64,000 nucleotides of DNA from Oopsacas minuta (lineage: Eukaryota; Porifera; Hexactinellida; Lyssacinosida; Leucopsacidae): NCBI GenBank assembly GCA_024704765.1, contig JAKMXF010000122.1, forward strand, positions 643,068-707,067, in the 5' to 3' direction. Both the position numbers and the translations under genes were made by a program. Numbering within the stretch: position 1 is the stretch's first letter; each line of letters begins with the position of its first letter. The notes beneath the pieces were generated by a model, which saw only the letters and a list, made by a program, of their open reading frames with translations, had not been told where the DNA came from and ran no database searches. Shown here piece after piece: positions 13,601-28,600 of this stretch.

Positions 13601-16600
13601 CGGATCATTCCTGAAATTTTAATCGCTGGTAGAAATTTAATTCTGAGAAAAGTTGACTTTTGTACTTGAGCGAAATGTATCGGACGCTGTTCTCCTACAA
13701 ACCATACGTCCCACTACTCAAATATATAATATGTTTTCCATTATTCTATTACTTAATATTATTACGATAATATGGCTCTAGGATAAACGTTATAATTTAG
13801 CCTTCACATAGTTTCTCATTCAAGTAATATGAAGCAAAAGGGTTGTTTGATTCAAATCAATGATTATGCGAGGGCACTTAATAAGTTTTGAGACCTGACT
13901 ATGTTGCGAGCTCTTATATAAGTAAACTATACTTGTTTCGAATAAACATGGGATAAATATACTTCGCTGAAAATCTTGTAACTTTATCTTGTATACCTTT
14001 CAGATAGCAGTAGTTTTATTATCTATGGATTCCTTAGTTACAAAATCCTGAATACAGTTATTAAGGCGTGATATTCTTGGGATAATACTTTTTCAGTTCC
14101 AACTTTGGAAAACAATATAAGAATGTCACGAAATTTTCTGTACAGCCTTTCCAAATAACAAGGTATCTGCGGCAACAGTGAAAAGATGGTACAGAGAATT
14201 TAAGTGTGGGAATTTTCATCTTGAAGACCAACCCCGCCCTGGACCACCCCCATACGCTGTTATAGAGGGAATTGTTGAGTCAATTGAGAACATGGTGATA
14301 GCAGACCCAAATGTTACATATGAGAGGACTTAGCACGAAATTGGCATTTCATCCGGGGCAGTGCACACCATTTTACACCAGTCCCTTCAGCTACGTAAAC
14401 TTTGTGCCCACATCAGCATCATCCTGAGCAGAAGCAGAATCGAGTGAAATGGTGCCATGAAATGCTTAAAAAATTCAACAATGGCAACAGTAGAGATGTT
14501 TCCAAGATAATAACTGGTGATGAAACATGGATCTATCACTATGACCCAAGAAACAAAGCAGCAGAGCTGTCAATGGTGTGAAATTGGAGAAGGTCCCCCA
14601 ACAAAGGTTCGCAGAACTCAGGACACCAAGAAACAAATGTATGCAATGTTTTTAATACAACTGGTGTTAAAACTGTTGTACCTCTTGAACCTGGTAAGAC
14701 AATTAATTCAACCTGGTATACAGAGAGTTGTTTGCCTCTAGTCATAAAAGCAATAAATTTACAGCGTCCTGGCACAGGATTAAGGGGAACTTTTTTGCAC
14801 CACGATAATGCCAGTTCTCATACATCAAAAATGACAAGACAATTCATTGAAGAATCAGGACTATATATTTTGCCACCCCCCCCTTATTCTCCAGATCTAG
14901 CCCCCTGCGACTTCTGGCTCTTTCCTAGAATTAAAAAAATACCTTAAAGGCAGAAATTTTTCATCGAATTCTGAACTTGAGGGGGCCCTCAGAGAAGTGA
15001 TCGGAGACATCAACGAAAATGAATTTAAAGAAGCTATTCAAGATTGGCTTAAACGAATAAACAAGTGTATTCAAGCTAAGGGATGCCATTTCGAACAATT
15101 ATAGTAAAAAATAAATATAGATTGATTCTTTTTGATACTAAGGCTCAAAAGTTATTGAGTACCCCTCGTAAATTAATAAAACCATGATTTAAATAATCTA
15201 AATTATTCATTTGTTAATATCGTATTTACCATCCATAATCTTCATCACTTGCGTTCAATATGCCAATATTTAATTATTCAATTGATGCCTAATCTTAACA
15301 CTTTAACCAGAAATCATATAATTGAATTCTAAACTTGACTAATTACAATGCAAATATGAAAAGAGAAACATCGTATATGTATATAACAATACCAGTACTA
15401 AAGAATTGTTAATTTTTGTTATTTTCGATTCATGGCATGGAGGAGACAAGACCCTTTAGGGATAGATTTCGATAAGTTTGAGACTCCTGGGATATCTGGT
15501 TGGAAAGCTAATTCACATTGTGCCAAAAGGAGATGCAAGGAGTGGTAAATCGGCTTAAACAACATTATGCTACTTGAGATCTTTCCATTGAAACGATACA
15601 GTTATCAAAAGAAAACCCTGAAAATGATCTATCTGATTAAGCGTATGCAACGTTTGTGAATATATCGAGACAAGCTAGCTCCCAAAGAGGAAGAATTGTA
15701 ATACAATTGGAGATTATACAGTAAAAACCTCAAATTAGAAGCTGAACTACTTGATAAGCAAATTGCTCGATATATGTATGCAACAAACACACCATTTGTA
15801 GCAGATTTGTCAAACTAATAAGCATGCTGCGTCCAGGTTACTCGCCACCAAGCATCCAAGCCGCTATGATGTTGGTGCAAAGTTATTGGATAACGTACAA
15901 GGTTCATTAATGGAAACTTGCAGACATACACTCGAAAATAAAACAGCTTCTTTGTCTTTGGACGAGTGGAACAATGTTCACAATGAACCAGTTGTGTTCG
16001 CCAGCGTCACAACTGATAAAGGAGATTCATTTCTGACAGATACTATTGATACATCTGGATGTGCTCACACTTCAGATTAAACTACTCGGCTCGCATAAAA
16101 TTCCATTAAGTCTTGTCAAGAAAAATTCTAATGTCGTGTCAAAGCGTAGTTACAAACAATGCTACAAACATGGCCAAAATGAGGCGACAGTAGAAGAAAA
16201 TATAACAAGTGATTTGTTAACATACGGATGTTCAACCCATTTGCTAAATCTATTGGCACAAGATGTTCAAATCCCAGAAGTAAAAGAACAAGTGCTCCAA
16301 ATAATTAAATACTTTACGAATACCCATCTACCGGCTGCAAGATACAGGGCTTCTGGAGGTAAGAATTACACCATAAAACGAAATGCCGATGAATTTTTAG
16401 TTAGATTAAAGACGTTTCAGCAGCCTTGGATAGGATTCAAAGAGATAGTGCTATTATCAGCGATACTATAGAAATTTGGAAAGAGTTACAGGGAAATTTA
16501 ATTAATACAGGACAGCCTACGGATGTATTAACCAAAGTAACAATAGAGCTGCACAAGCCATTACCCCTATACATCTTTGTTTAAGTAGACTGCAAACCTT

Positions 16601-19600
16601 TCAAAGCCTATATGTTCAACAAGAGTATAATTGCAAACGTGATACCTTCCCTGTTGGTGGAGATCTCTCGATGGAATAGTGGAAAAGGAGTTTGTGGCGG
16701 TAACAGAAAGGTTCTTGACAGCTATGGCATCAAGTGCAGGAGTTGAGCGCATATTTTCAACATTTGGATATAGACATTCCAAAATAAGGAATAAACTTGG
16801 AAACGAGAAGGGAGCAAAACTAGTGTTCATCTATAGAATGCTCAATTTAAGTGTCTAATAAAACTCCAATAATATTCATTAACATTAAATATTTCAACCT
16901 CATACTGAGTTTAGATTTAGCAAAAACTAAACTATTAAACCATCTGATTCTCGGTATATTTGATGTATTAGCCAAAAGATCTGATATAAATTACAAAAAA
17001 CAATAAAAATCCGATTTTTTTATTTTTGAAAAATCATGAGTTTTATCAACCCAGTGGGCGGGCAGCGGCGGATGAGAAGCAATAATAAATACTTTTGATT
17101 TTTTTGAGATTGTCGAGCCTGCTGATAGTCGCCATAATTTTCAAAATAACTTCATGCAACATATGTTTTCAATATTACATACTATCTTTAGATATTTTCT
17201 AGCTATATGCTTAAATATTTATTCAATATTATTGTGAACCAGGAGCATATTTGAATGGAAAATTTAACCCAAATAAATATAAAATAATATAATATAAGTG
17301 ATTTAGTATTGAAAACACAATAAATAGCTTAGAATGAATATGTACACTTAAGGAGTCTATGAATTTGGGCTTGTAATCCTTTAAAATTAAAATTTATTAT
17401 AGTCAATTCAGTTTTTAGGCAGATTTTCGTAATTGGCATGAAATTTCCTTTCATTAAAAATATTTTTCCTTGACAACGCAGGAATATCACATTCCATTCT
17501 CAAAACTTCTCCTAACTATATCGACTGACCACTCTTTCTACTCCGCTGGGTGATTGGACTCCAAATATAAGCATTAAAACAATGTATATGGCAATAAAAT
17601 AGAGATGTGTGGCAAATACAAATGGCAATTAGAATTTTCCGTTTCCCTCTTTTGATGGTACCAAATAATGAAATTTCGAGGCTTGGATCATGGACTATAA
17701 GAATTTGAACCCAACCCTGAGATTACATTTCGGTTTTGCATAATGGAGACATAAATAGCCCGAAACTTGGGGTAAATAAACCTGGTTCGCTCACAAAATA
17801 ATATGTGTAAAGGCAAAATATAAAATATTGTAATTAGATCTATCAATATAAACATACCATGATAGAGAGAGAAAGTGGTGTAGGCAGACCTTGATCTAAA
17901 TCAGTAGCAGATACTGTAAATACAATACTCCCTGCAGGTAGATTCTCTTCTATAGTTTGTGGTCCAATAGATGCTAATACTGGAGAGTTATCGTTTATAT
18001 CATCAACGATAACAGTGAGCACAAAAGAACCGGTACGTCTTTCTGACGCTAGTACAGCTTGATCAGTAGCAATTATTGTCAGCTTGTATACAGATTGAGT
18101 ATTGAAATCTAAGACAGCCACTACAGATATAAATCCAGTATCCGGATCAATAGAGAATGCACTATCCCCCGTTTGGAAACTGTACTTCAACTATAAGGGA
18201 TTTATGATTATTATTAATTAGTTTTAATAACGCAAAGTATGCCAGAAGAAATACAAAGCAATATTAACCATACCTCACTATTTACACCTTCATCATCATC
18301 CATAATCATATTATTCATAGCAACATCATAGATGACATGAGGAATGATTAAAATTTGCTCATCTGCATGAGTTTCTTGTTTAGCATCTGTAAAAGTTGGG
18401 GAGTTGTCATTTTCATCAGAAATATAAATTGTTACGGTTGCAGTGGCTGATTTTGGAGTAGGATCGTCATCAACAGCAATTACTTCAAAAGTATACATAT
18501 TATCTGTATCTCGATCTACAGACCCTAATAATGTAATTAGTCCAGTAGCACTATCAAGAAAAAAAATCATAGAATCGGCAGATCCATCTGGTTTGTAAGA
18601 CACTGTATGTGACTAAACAAATAAAAAATAGTTTCAAATTAAACGTCAAACTAACTGTAAGTCATCATACAATAGAGCTTCTATAAGTGGGGACGTCAGA
18701 CGGCGAATTTCCAGATAAAACCCCATTCCCCATTCCCCATTTATAATTTCAAACGCAAATGTCGTTAAACAATTATTTTTGGGTCAATATGTATATACAT
18801 TTCCTCCATGCTCCAGTGACTGTTTTTAATGATATTTGAGCATTATTGGTTAAATATATTTTCAAAATTTTAAACAAAATTAAAAATTCAAGAAAATATA
18901 TCATAGAACTCCCACTTATAGAGAGGTAAATTTCAATGGAGTGAGGCATAAATATTATTTCAATTGCCAGCCATTCCCAATTTTTCGCTTATAGAGGCCA
19001 GTTTCTATGGAAATGACTGAAGCTAGACCAAAATTACCCAGCTTCTGGAGCTTCCCTATTTATAGAGACGCCACTTATAGAATTAGCACTGTATTATAGA
19101 TGGAAAATTCCAAAAATAGAGACTAGTGGTTTTAACCAGTGGGAATGGTTCTAATGGGAATTCTTCAAATTATATTGTGTAAATAGGATTATTGTTATAA
19201 CTTTGATCTGTTCGATTAGTATATTCTTTAAATTTTCTAATAATTGTTACAGAAATGGGTCGCATGCATTAGGTCGAATCCTGATGTTGTTGATAAATCG
19301 AATTATTATATGTAGGAGCAGGGTTGGAGTTTAACCCGGGTTAAATAAGTTTAGCCCAGCCCAGTGGGTAAAACCCGGTTTAAAAAGGGTTTTACTAATT
19401 TAACCCGGGTTAAATTGTAAACACAGTAAATATTCAAAATCCATAAATAAAGATCTGTAATGCACAATTGACTTAAAACCAGACGTTAATTAGTAAAAAT
19501 TTTAGCATTCATTCCAAATAAATATATGCATTAAATAATATTAAAATTGAGTTTCCAAAAAAGGGGAAATATGCTTCTATAGTTTGATTAATCAAATTAT

Positions 19601-22600
19601 TGTCTGGGTATCCTAAATTAGAGTCTCAGACATAGATCAGGTAGTTTATCCAATTACAAGAGGTTTAGCAGTGTGAAATAACCAGTTTTGACCATAAAAT
19701 AGGGTTTAATCCAGTTTAACCCACTAACTGGGGTTTAAACCATGGTCTAAACCGGGGGTGGGTTTAACTAGCCAACCCTGTGTAGAAGTTAATGGATTAA
19801 GGGTGTTGAGATGTTGATTCTGCGTTAGGTTTCGTGATGTCATTCGAAACTATTTCAGAACAATACAATAATTGGATTCAACATTGAATTCGATAGCTAC
19901 TGTGGAATGGGATTTTGATCGAACTCGGTTAGAATATTGCTTAAAATTGACGTGTCGTATTTGATTGGAATAGATTATATCAAAATACTTGATTTGGAAG
20001 TTTATAATCCAATATTTGATTTGAAATCAACGCGCACAATAGGGACACGGTCTTCAGGTAAAAGCGTTCCAATTAAGCGGAGTCGATTGAATTCGATTTT
20101 AAATGATTAGATCTAGAAAAAGATTTGACCCACGAATTAAAGATCATAATTAAGTAAGCACCAAAATTATTCAGTAAGGTGGTGGCTTCAAAAAGATCAG
20201 AGGAAAAGTTGATGGGTTAACTCAGAACGATGTTTACCACAGAAGGCGATTAAATGGAATTTGGATGGACCATGGATAATAAAAAATATATTTTCACAAA
20301 TCATCAGCCCATGGCCTACTATATACACGGTTACCTAAGCAAAGAATTGCCAAAATAATATCCAGACCATTGATAATATTCTGTTTGATCATGAAGGATT
20401 GCAGTTATCATTAAAATTCAACTGTAAATTGGATTCCACATAAGGCGGAGACATCTAGAATACTTTTGAACCTGCTTTCCAAGTTATTTTAACCACAATG
20501 ACTCAATCAAAGTTCATGCCCATATATGGTAATTTTTTCATTTTTATCAATATTTCGGAAATTCTCAAAACTTAAACTAACCCTTTTTATCCAAATTCCT
20601 TATACTTGTTAAATGTTAGTTTAAGTAACCAAAAGATGATCTTCATTTTCATAAACACTCGTTAAATAATCATTTTAGTGATATTCGCAGAAAATAACAA
20701 CATTAAAAAGTCAATCCTAGAAAATCGAAGGAATTCTACCAAAAAATGTATGCGAACATAAAATAAGTCATAAATGTTAACCATTTTATAAGTTTAGTAA
20801 TACAGTCTTTCAAATTGTGTTTTTGTGCTAAGTTAATACGAATCATGATTCATTTCATGGGATTAGTGGGTTTTTCGATAATATTGGTATTCATTAGTAA
20901 AATAATTACCATTATTGAAGATGAACATTGATTGCGTCATTGTGGTTAAAATAACTTGGAAAGCAGGTTCAAAAGTATTCTAGATGTCTCCACCATATGT
21001 GGAATCCTATTTACAGTTGAATTTGTAATGATAACTGCAATCTTTCATGATCAAACAGAATATAATGAATGGCCTGGAAATCGTTTTGGAAATTCTTTGC
21101 TTAACCACCCGTATATATAGTAGGCCATGGTTGAGTGTGTAAAATAATCATTGAAAAATATTTATAGAAGCAAGCTTTTGCTTATTTTCCCGCGCGTCTC
21201 TCGAACACTTTTTGATTTACTATAGATTATATACATTAAATTCACCACTAAACGACTCAAAATAGAAGTAAAGAACATACTGGATCTGAGTCTTCAGCAA
21301 GAACCAAAAGAACTGTTGAATTAACAACAGATGCTTCTGAAATAGTGGCTTCATAATTAGACTGAGTAAAAACTGGTGGGTATTCATTACTGTCTTGGAT
21401 ATTTATAGTTAAACTGGTCAGAACAGACGATTTAGGTGATTGATCTTCTTCTGCTTGAATTACGAGAATATACTGATCATGAGTTTCATGGTCAAGGTTT
21501 GAAACTGTAATGTCACCTAAATAAGTAATAATGAGGGTTAATTCCAAGTAATTACAATTGAATACAAATTAGGAATTAAAATATTTGTGCGTTAGTTCTA
21601 CAGAACTAATTGGATAGTCAATGCTTACTAGGAAAACTGGCAATACAAGTTAGACAATATTTGTAGTGATTATCGAGTTATAATTGGACATTCATAAAAC
21701 ATGTGATCCCTGGTCTATACTGTAACTAAAAAACCAGCCAATTTGCATTACAAATTTTGATATTTTTTACATAAAAGTACCATAGATCATTTAATCTATT
21801 CATTTCGAAATGAAAGATGCAATTATTAACATCCTACACGCAGGAATGGAGTCAACATACTGAGTGTGAGGGGGGGGGGGCAACTGCCCCTGTAAAAATT
21901 CTGCTCCCCGTTATCCCTGACAAGAATCATGAACAGCTTAGAGTCATGAATTGTTATATTGTATAAATTTGTATTAAGTTGGTAGATGGTAGTGGGAAAA
22001 CAGTATATTGAAATATTATGTAATATGACAATGCAAAATCTAGAGTATTAAAATCTAAAAATCTAAAGCAATCGAATAAGATAAAGTGCCTCAAATAATG
22101 AATCAACTAAATAGCAAGCCAGTTGCACAGTAAAATATTATTACGTCTGCACAATATACATAGAAATACATATCGCGCTCCGGTGCCCTATTATATTCGT
22201 AGGCTTATTCTGAAGGGATTCTCTGCACGAAAGTCTGAAACACAGACAACTGGCGATACTTCTCCTTATCCTGAGCTTAACCTTCCCGTCCTGCTTTCTG
22301 ATTGGTGGACTGATTTGTATCCACGTTTCATCTCCTGTGACAATTGTAATAGTCTACTGGGATCGGTATACATAAATAACCAGGTTAGAATGGGCAATGG
22401 GAAAATATATGTAAATAATACAAAGATAGAGTTGTTAGGTAGGATTTTGACTCAGCAATTCCAAATTAAATAATACGTATCAACAATTCATCCTTAGTCA
22501 CACAATATTCGTATTCATGCATGTGTGACTCATAAAATGCCAAAACTAAATTTTTACTTTTGTTTCTAGGATTCACAATGAACACTTTTTTGACATTTTT

Positions 22601-25600
22601 ACTGTTCCGACCATACTATGGTATAAGGCTCAGTATTAATCTATGTGGAAAGGTGAATAACAACCCGGGACATGTTGTTACTGTGCTGACTAATACTATT
22701 ACATAGTATAGTGTCTCAGTTCTAAAATGGTTAACTTAGTATATATATATGTGTGTGTGTTTGTGTTTCGCTGCTGTTCACACCATTAGAGATTAAGACA
22801 CCAAATTTGGTCATAGTGACATCTAGTAGTGCACCTGACATTTGAAATTTCTAATACATCCCCCTTGACACTTCTATATTTTAGCCCAATCAGATTGTAG
22901 GGTTTTGCAATTAGGCATAAATGCATAAACCTAGTTCTGGTAGAGAGCCGTGGAGTTCACGTCACCATATTAGCGCCGTAATGAATTTGTATTGCATGTA
23001 GACAGCAATTCTATGGGTCAATAAATTATATTTAGCGTATAACACAATACATATATTTACCATATGATTATTCAGATTTTGACACCTTTTATGCAAAGTT
23101 GCACCGATTAGTTCAATATTTGGTTCAACAGAATAATATTTTGCGAATAGTTCAATATTCGATTACCAACCGAATATCAGTATTCAGTATTCGGTATTCG
23201 ATTGGCCCAAACCGAAAATTTAATTGCCATGGGCAGGCCAAGTTTTCTGAATCCAGGACAAAAGCCCCGGATTCCCCCCTAGGACCGCTACTGAGTGCCA
23301 CTAATTCACACTAGTCAAACCTTTATTTAGCCTCTAGCAAAAAATTGCTAAAGGAATGCTACCAAAAATTTCACACTTTACGAAAGAGAAAATAACGCAA
23401 CACCGTTATACTCTTCTAAAATTTGTATCCTGGTTAGACCGCTCTGACCCCGGCAGAACTTGCATATGTCTCCAAGTAAATTCTTTATATCAGCAGTTTC
23501 CCCCTAAAGTGGGTCAATCAACGCGCTTTCACGCTAAATGACGCGGTTAGGATATCTAGCTACGTTAAAATGAAGACTGTGTGCATATGGTTTAATACTT
23601 GTGTATGCGACAGAGCCATTAATTCTCAAAAATGAGCACTTTCCTAAAATCTTGTAGGAAACACTGTCTACCAGTTTATCTCTCAAGAAAATGTAAGCTC
23701 CTTCTGCTTCACCAGTCCATTCCCAGGATGGTATCTTCCCTGTTAAGGAATCTCAGTGTGTAATAGCGGTAAAAATTTAATTTACCTAATAAAAGCTGAA
23801 GTTCTTTCACCGATGTTGGTCTCGGAAACCACTGTACTGTATTGATGTAGGACCTCATGGGCATCCCCCCTTTTTCCAAAATGTGATACCAAATGAACTC
23901 ATACTCTAGTATACCATGTGACATTTATCTTATCGGAAATGAATCTTCCTAAATGTTGGATATGTTCATCTAGTGTCTTTGAAAAGATCAAAACATCATC
24001 AATGTAATTAGCTCGATACAAGGAACTCATTTCGATACGTCTTCTTCTCGTGCGTTACTCATCTCAACCCTGGCAAGAGGAGTCGATGGAAGTTTGTACG
24101 AACTATCAGCTGTTCGGCAGATTGATACGGCGTCTCGGAAATCGAAAATCACTTCCTCGTAAATCTCCATAAATCCCACCCGAGAATGAGTGTGGAGTCA
24201 TGGCATACTATATCACGGCTAGCTAAGCAAAGAATTGCCAAAATAATTTCCAGGCCATTGAATATATTCTGTTTGATCATGAAGAATTGAAGTTATCATT
24301 GCAAATTCAACTGTATATAGGTTTCCACAAATGGTGGAGACATCTAGAATTCTTTTGAACATGATTTTCATGTTATTTTAATCACAATGACGCAATCAAA
24401 GTTCACCTTCAATAATGGTTATTATTTTACTAATAAATACCAATATTATCGAAAAACCCACAAATCTCATGAATTGAATCATGATTCGTATTAACTTAGC
24501 ACAAATACACAATAGAAATACTGTATTAAATACGCTTATAAAAATTGTTACAATTTTGACTCATTTTGTGTTCGCATACACTTTTTGATGGAATTTCTTC
24601 GATTATCTAGGATTGACTTTTCATGCTGTTTTTACGACGAATATCAAAAAATGATTATTTAACGAGTGTTTATGAAAATGAAGATCATCTTTTGGTTTCT
24701 TAAGTTAGCATTTAACAAGTAGAAGGTATTTTGATAAAAGGATTTGTTTAAGTTTTGAGAGTTTCAGTTATCATTACAAATTCAACCTCAATGCGGTTGA
24801 ATTTGTAATGATAACTGCAATCCTTCATGATCAAACAGAATATGATCAATGACCTGGAAGTCTTTTGGCAATTCCTTGCTTAGCTAACCGTGTATATAGA
24901 AGGCCATGCAGCATGTGTTGAGACTCTTGAGAGATGGTTATGGTTTTTAGTCATCCACGGTGACTACGATCACAATAAACATATTATCATCTCTGGAACA
25001 ACTTTTATCATGACAAATGGTTATATTTTGTAAGGAAATATCCATAGATCCCACGGTATACACTAGTAATATGGGCAGAGCTGCAAATGGGCCAGATGGG
25101 GCAGTGGGTCATGACCCATCAAAATTGTATTTATATACTATGTAGGCTTAAAAGAGTTATTTGTCAATTAGAAAACCTTCTAAATAGAGTTAATAGAGGT
25201 GGTCATTATACTAAATGTTTGGAATACTACAAGTGAGAGTTTTAATCTCCTTAATTGGTGGAAGCAGAATAAACTTAGGTTTCCATTATTATCAATAATT
25301 GCCATGAGACTATTGGTAATTCAGGCATCCTCATCCGAAAGCGAGAGACACTTTAGTGCCTTTAATGCTCGGCATATCGTAACATCTCAACGGAATGCAA
25401 TGTTGCCAGAAACTATCGAAGCTATCTCTGTGGTGTTGGAAGGATATAAAATCAACTTGATTTAATTATTGTATTAGACTAAATACTTCCATTATACTTG
25501 CTCCTAATAATGAAATACGTAATGGGTCAGAAAATAATAAATGGGTCATGGGTCACTTCATGTGACCCATTTGCAGCTCTGAACAGGGGTCCCAAACACT

Positions 25601-28600
25601 TTCGCTTAAGGCCATGTTATATTGAAGGTTTGATGGCAGGCGCTAAATCTTGCAAAATATTGACTTTGAATTCATTCATATTGTATGGAAAATTCAAAAA
25701 ATCAGAATAACTATTATGAATGGCTGATAAAATGGGATGTGTTCAGTTGTTGCTACTTGTACGCCTATTATTGCATCAATCAGAATTCGGGTATGTATTC
25801 AACATATGTCAGATATTGAACCTAATTTTTACTTTCGTGAGCGTTCTTGCAGTTCCCCACTTCCAAAATACGGAAAACATCACTGACTATAGTTATAATA
25901 ATCAGGGGTAAGGCTACAGTCTGGTAGAATTGTTGTGGACTAGAGACCCCAATCGGCCAGTTATATAATCTCCATATTGGCCATTTGTACTAAATGTACC
26001 CAGTCAAATTTGATGATAATAAGTTAGAATCTTTATAATAACTTAGACATGCATCAATTTCTATTCTATAAAAGTTACCGACGTATTATTGATGATTTAT
26101 GCAATTATGATCTTGTGAAAAATTAGCTAGTAACTATTTTTCGATTTAAATATTTTCATTCTTGAGAAGGTATATTTGACATATATACTAGGAAGAGAAG
26201 GAACTATGATAATAGAACCCAACTTATTACTCTCACCGTGTCAGAAGTGCCTTACGACCAGGTCACAGCCTGAGCAGTGAAAATAGTGGCTACATCTAGA
26301 ATTTAGATAGTTGGTAGATATATGTATAAATTCGCATATAATTAAATCGATAAGAATATAGGTAGATCCATTTCGCTTCTTTGTCTATTAAATAACTATA
26401 CTGTTTTGAAATATATATCAGATCATTTTTCAAATATCTGTGCATTAATAATAGAATAATATTTTACTCAGTATATCTTAATGAATCAGAGATTATTCAC
26501 AACTCATTGGTAGCTGTCACGCTTTAACTGGTCCGGCACGCTGTAGTAGCTAGTCCGGGTCTACAAGTTATAGATGCCACAACTAGTCCCGGACGAGTTA
26601 CGGCATCCAAAACTGGTCCGATCCTGACTAGTTATGGGTCGGGCCAGTTGTGTCGTGACAGGGCCCTGAAGTTTACTCAATTAGGTTTGACCTGGTTAGG
26701 TAAAATTAGGCTCGCACGGCCCTGACTCTCCATATGTTGATCATCACGCTGTCTTACGGGTTATTGCAAATATGTACAAAAACAGGGTTGCCGTGGGAAA
26801 GGAACTTCAATGCCCATTCTCATCCCATTCCCACAGGATTTCTGTGGGAATCCTATGGGAAATTCCATGGGAATTGCCACGTGGGAATCTGATCGAAATT
26901 CCCATAGGACTCCATATGGAATTTCAGAATTCGCATGGGATTCCCACAGGATTCCCATATGATAACTACGATTCCCACACTCATTCCCACGGCAACCCTG
27001 ACAAGAAATGACAACAGTTCCTATGTATGACCGTAACATAATACTGAGTAGATAGTTTAGCATAATTTACAAGAATAATTCGAATTTTAAACATTTTGTA
27101 TTACTGGTTATTGCTACAAATGCTGGTCAAACCAGTCCACAATTTCAAGCTGTGAATTGGCGTTAGATAACGAGGGTCACGGATCAAAAGAAGTTATATT
27201 TCGAAATTCTGATTTTGAATTTGGATTCATTATGGTATATGTGGCACTTGTAAGGCCGAAAAACGCCGTAAGAATCTATAATAAATCTTCGTCGCATCGA
27301 AGATTTATTGTAGAAAACACGAATTATTCTAGCTGTGAATCCTTTGGCAAGCATTTTCTTGCGATGAATCTTCTGATATAAACGGGAAAGTGTATCAATA
27401 TATTATGTATAACTAATATTCTTTGTTAACTTAGCTTCTGAACCTGAGGTAGGGTCGATAGCAAAACTGTGAAGACCATTGATTAGATTGTTTCCATACA
27501 CAATTGAGTAAGTGAAAGTTGTGGGAATAGATAGAACATCATCAGTGTCCATAGCTTGCAGGGTATTAATCACGCCACTCATTGCCTCAGGTATAGATAT
27601 AATCTGATTCACAGAAGAAGCAGAAAATATGGGATCTTCGTCGTTTATATTTAAAATTAAGATTGTAACATTGACCTAGAGATAAAATTCAGCAATTAAT
27701 ATACAAATAAACTCTTAAATGAAGCAGACGCAGGATCATGTTTATTTGACAAGAACAGAGAGGGGGCAGCATAGCTTACTATAACTACATGTTGCTTAGC
27801 AAAGCTTAGCCCAATTAAATTCCAGGTCATTGATGATATCCGATTTGATTAATGAAGGATGACATAAATCGTCATAAATTCAAATCGTATTAGGTTAAAC
27901 GGAGGAAAAATCAAGAACAGGGTTTCTCAACCTGTAGACATATGATCAAACGTGACCAACATGACCAAAGTTGAACTAAAATGACGAATTATGTCGATCT
28001 GGATGTGGTCATGATATAAGATTTTAAAAAGGTGTGGCCATAGCCCTAAAGAGTTTGAGAAATCGTGATATAGAACACTTTGAGCATGATTAGTCAGTAA
28101 TTTCAACCACAATGACTCAGTTAAAATTCTTATCAATTTATGGCAAAATTTTGCTATAAAAATTCGGTTGACCAAATAGTTGGTCAACCGAATATATTTG
28201 GTAGATCAGACATATACCGAAAGTTTTGATGCATTATCATCAGAACAATTAGAGCTGTGTTAAAAATTAAGAAACACAACACAAAAATTCAATGCGGGGG
28301 TACTACGTGCCACGGAAGATTTCATCCCATTTATAACTAGTATGCATTAGTGCACATCTTTCCTAAAATTTTATCGCTGGAAGAATTTTCGTTTTGTATT
28401 CCGGCGAAACGTGTCTGACGATTCCCCCCTTATCATATATCCCACTACTCTAAATTATATTATGTAAGTAATTTTCTACAGCCCATTGTTATCACCATAA
28501 TATGGCTATAGAATAACCATTATAATAAGCTATAAGGTCTTCATGCTAATTCCCATTCAAGTTAGACGAAGCAATAGAAAATACCTTAGATTTTTCAGAT

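Larger units (their letters stand above)
13172..17857. other. Intron 7 of cadherin A (nested transposons)
   Basis: This intron is mostly transposon: an older repeat unit (about 13380-13840, resuming at about 17075-17230) is split by a hAT element, which itself carries a mariner element (13869-15168). The stretch 17231-17857 shows nothing recognisable. Confidence 0.65.
18613..21280. other. Intron 5 of cadherin A
   Basis: It contains a pogo-like foldback (about 18665-19097), a hAT-type foldback (19319-19780), a fragment shared with 42220-42290 and 47820-47880 (about 20215-20290), and family-R copy 3 (20310-21129). No coding sequence was recognised. Confidence 0.65.
21517..27443. other. Intron 4 of cadherin A
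   Basis: This 5.9 kb intron contains an unassigned ORF (22123-22473), a gypsy RT remnant (about 23590-24012), family-R copy 4 (24199-24908), a short hAT element with a dimerisation-domain remnant (25076-25581) and a CAGGGTTG-ended foldback (26783-27000). The stretch 25600-26780 shows nothing clear beyond GC-richer repeats of 'ACTGGTCCG' near 26530-26650. Confidence 0.6.

Noticed and set aside
19262-19285. Possible tRNA B-box (GGTCGAATCC)
   Set aside because: No A-box, anticodon stem or acceptor stem can be folded around it. A similar motif near 2040 fails for the same reason.
26761-27063. Overlapping 79- and 100-codon ORFs on both strands
   Set aside because: They span the palindromic foldback at 26783-27000; the similar translations on the two strands come from its inverted arms.
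27280-27313. Small hairpin ATAAATCTTCG...CGAAGATTTAT as a histone-type 3' stem-loop or microRNA
   Set aside because: It lacks the histone stem-loop consensus and is too short for a microRNA precursor; probably a minor palindrome or transposon scrap.
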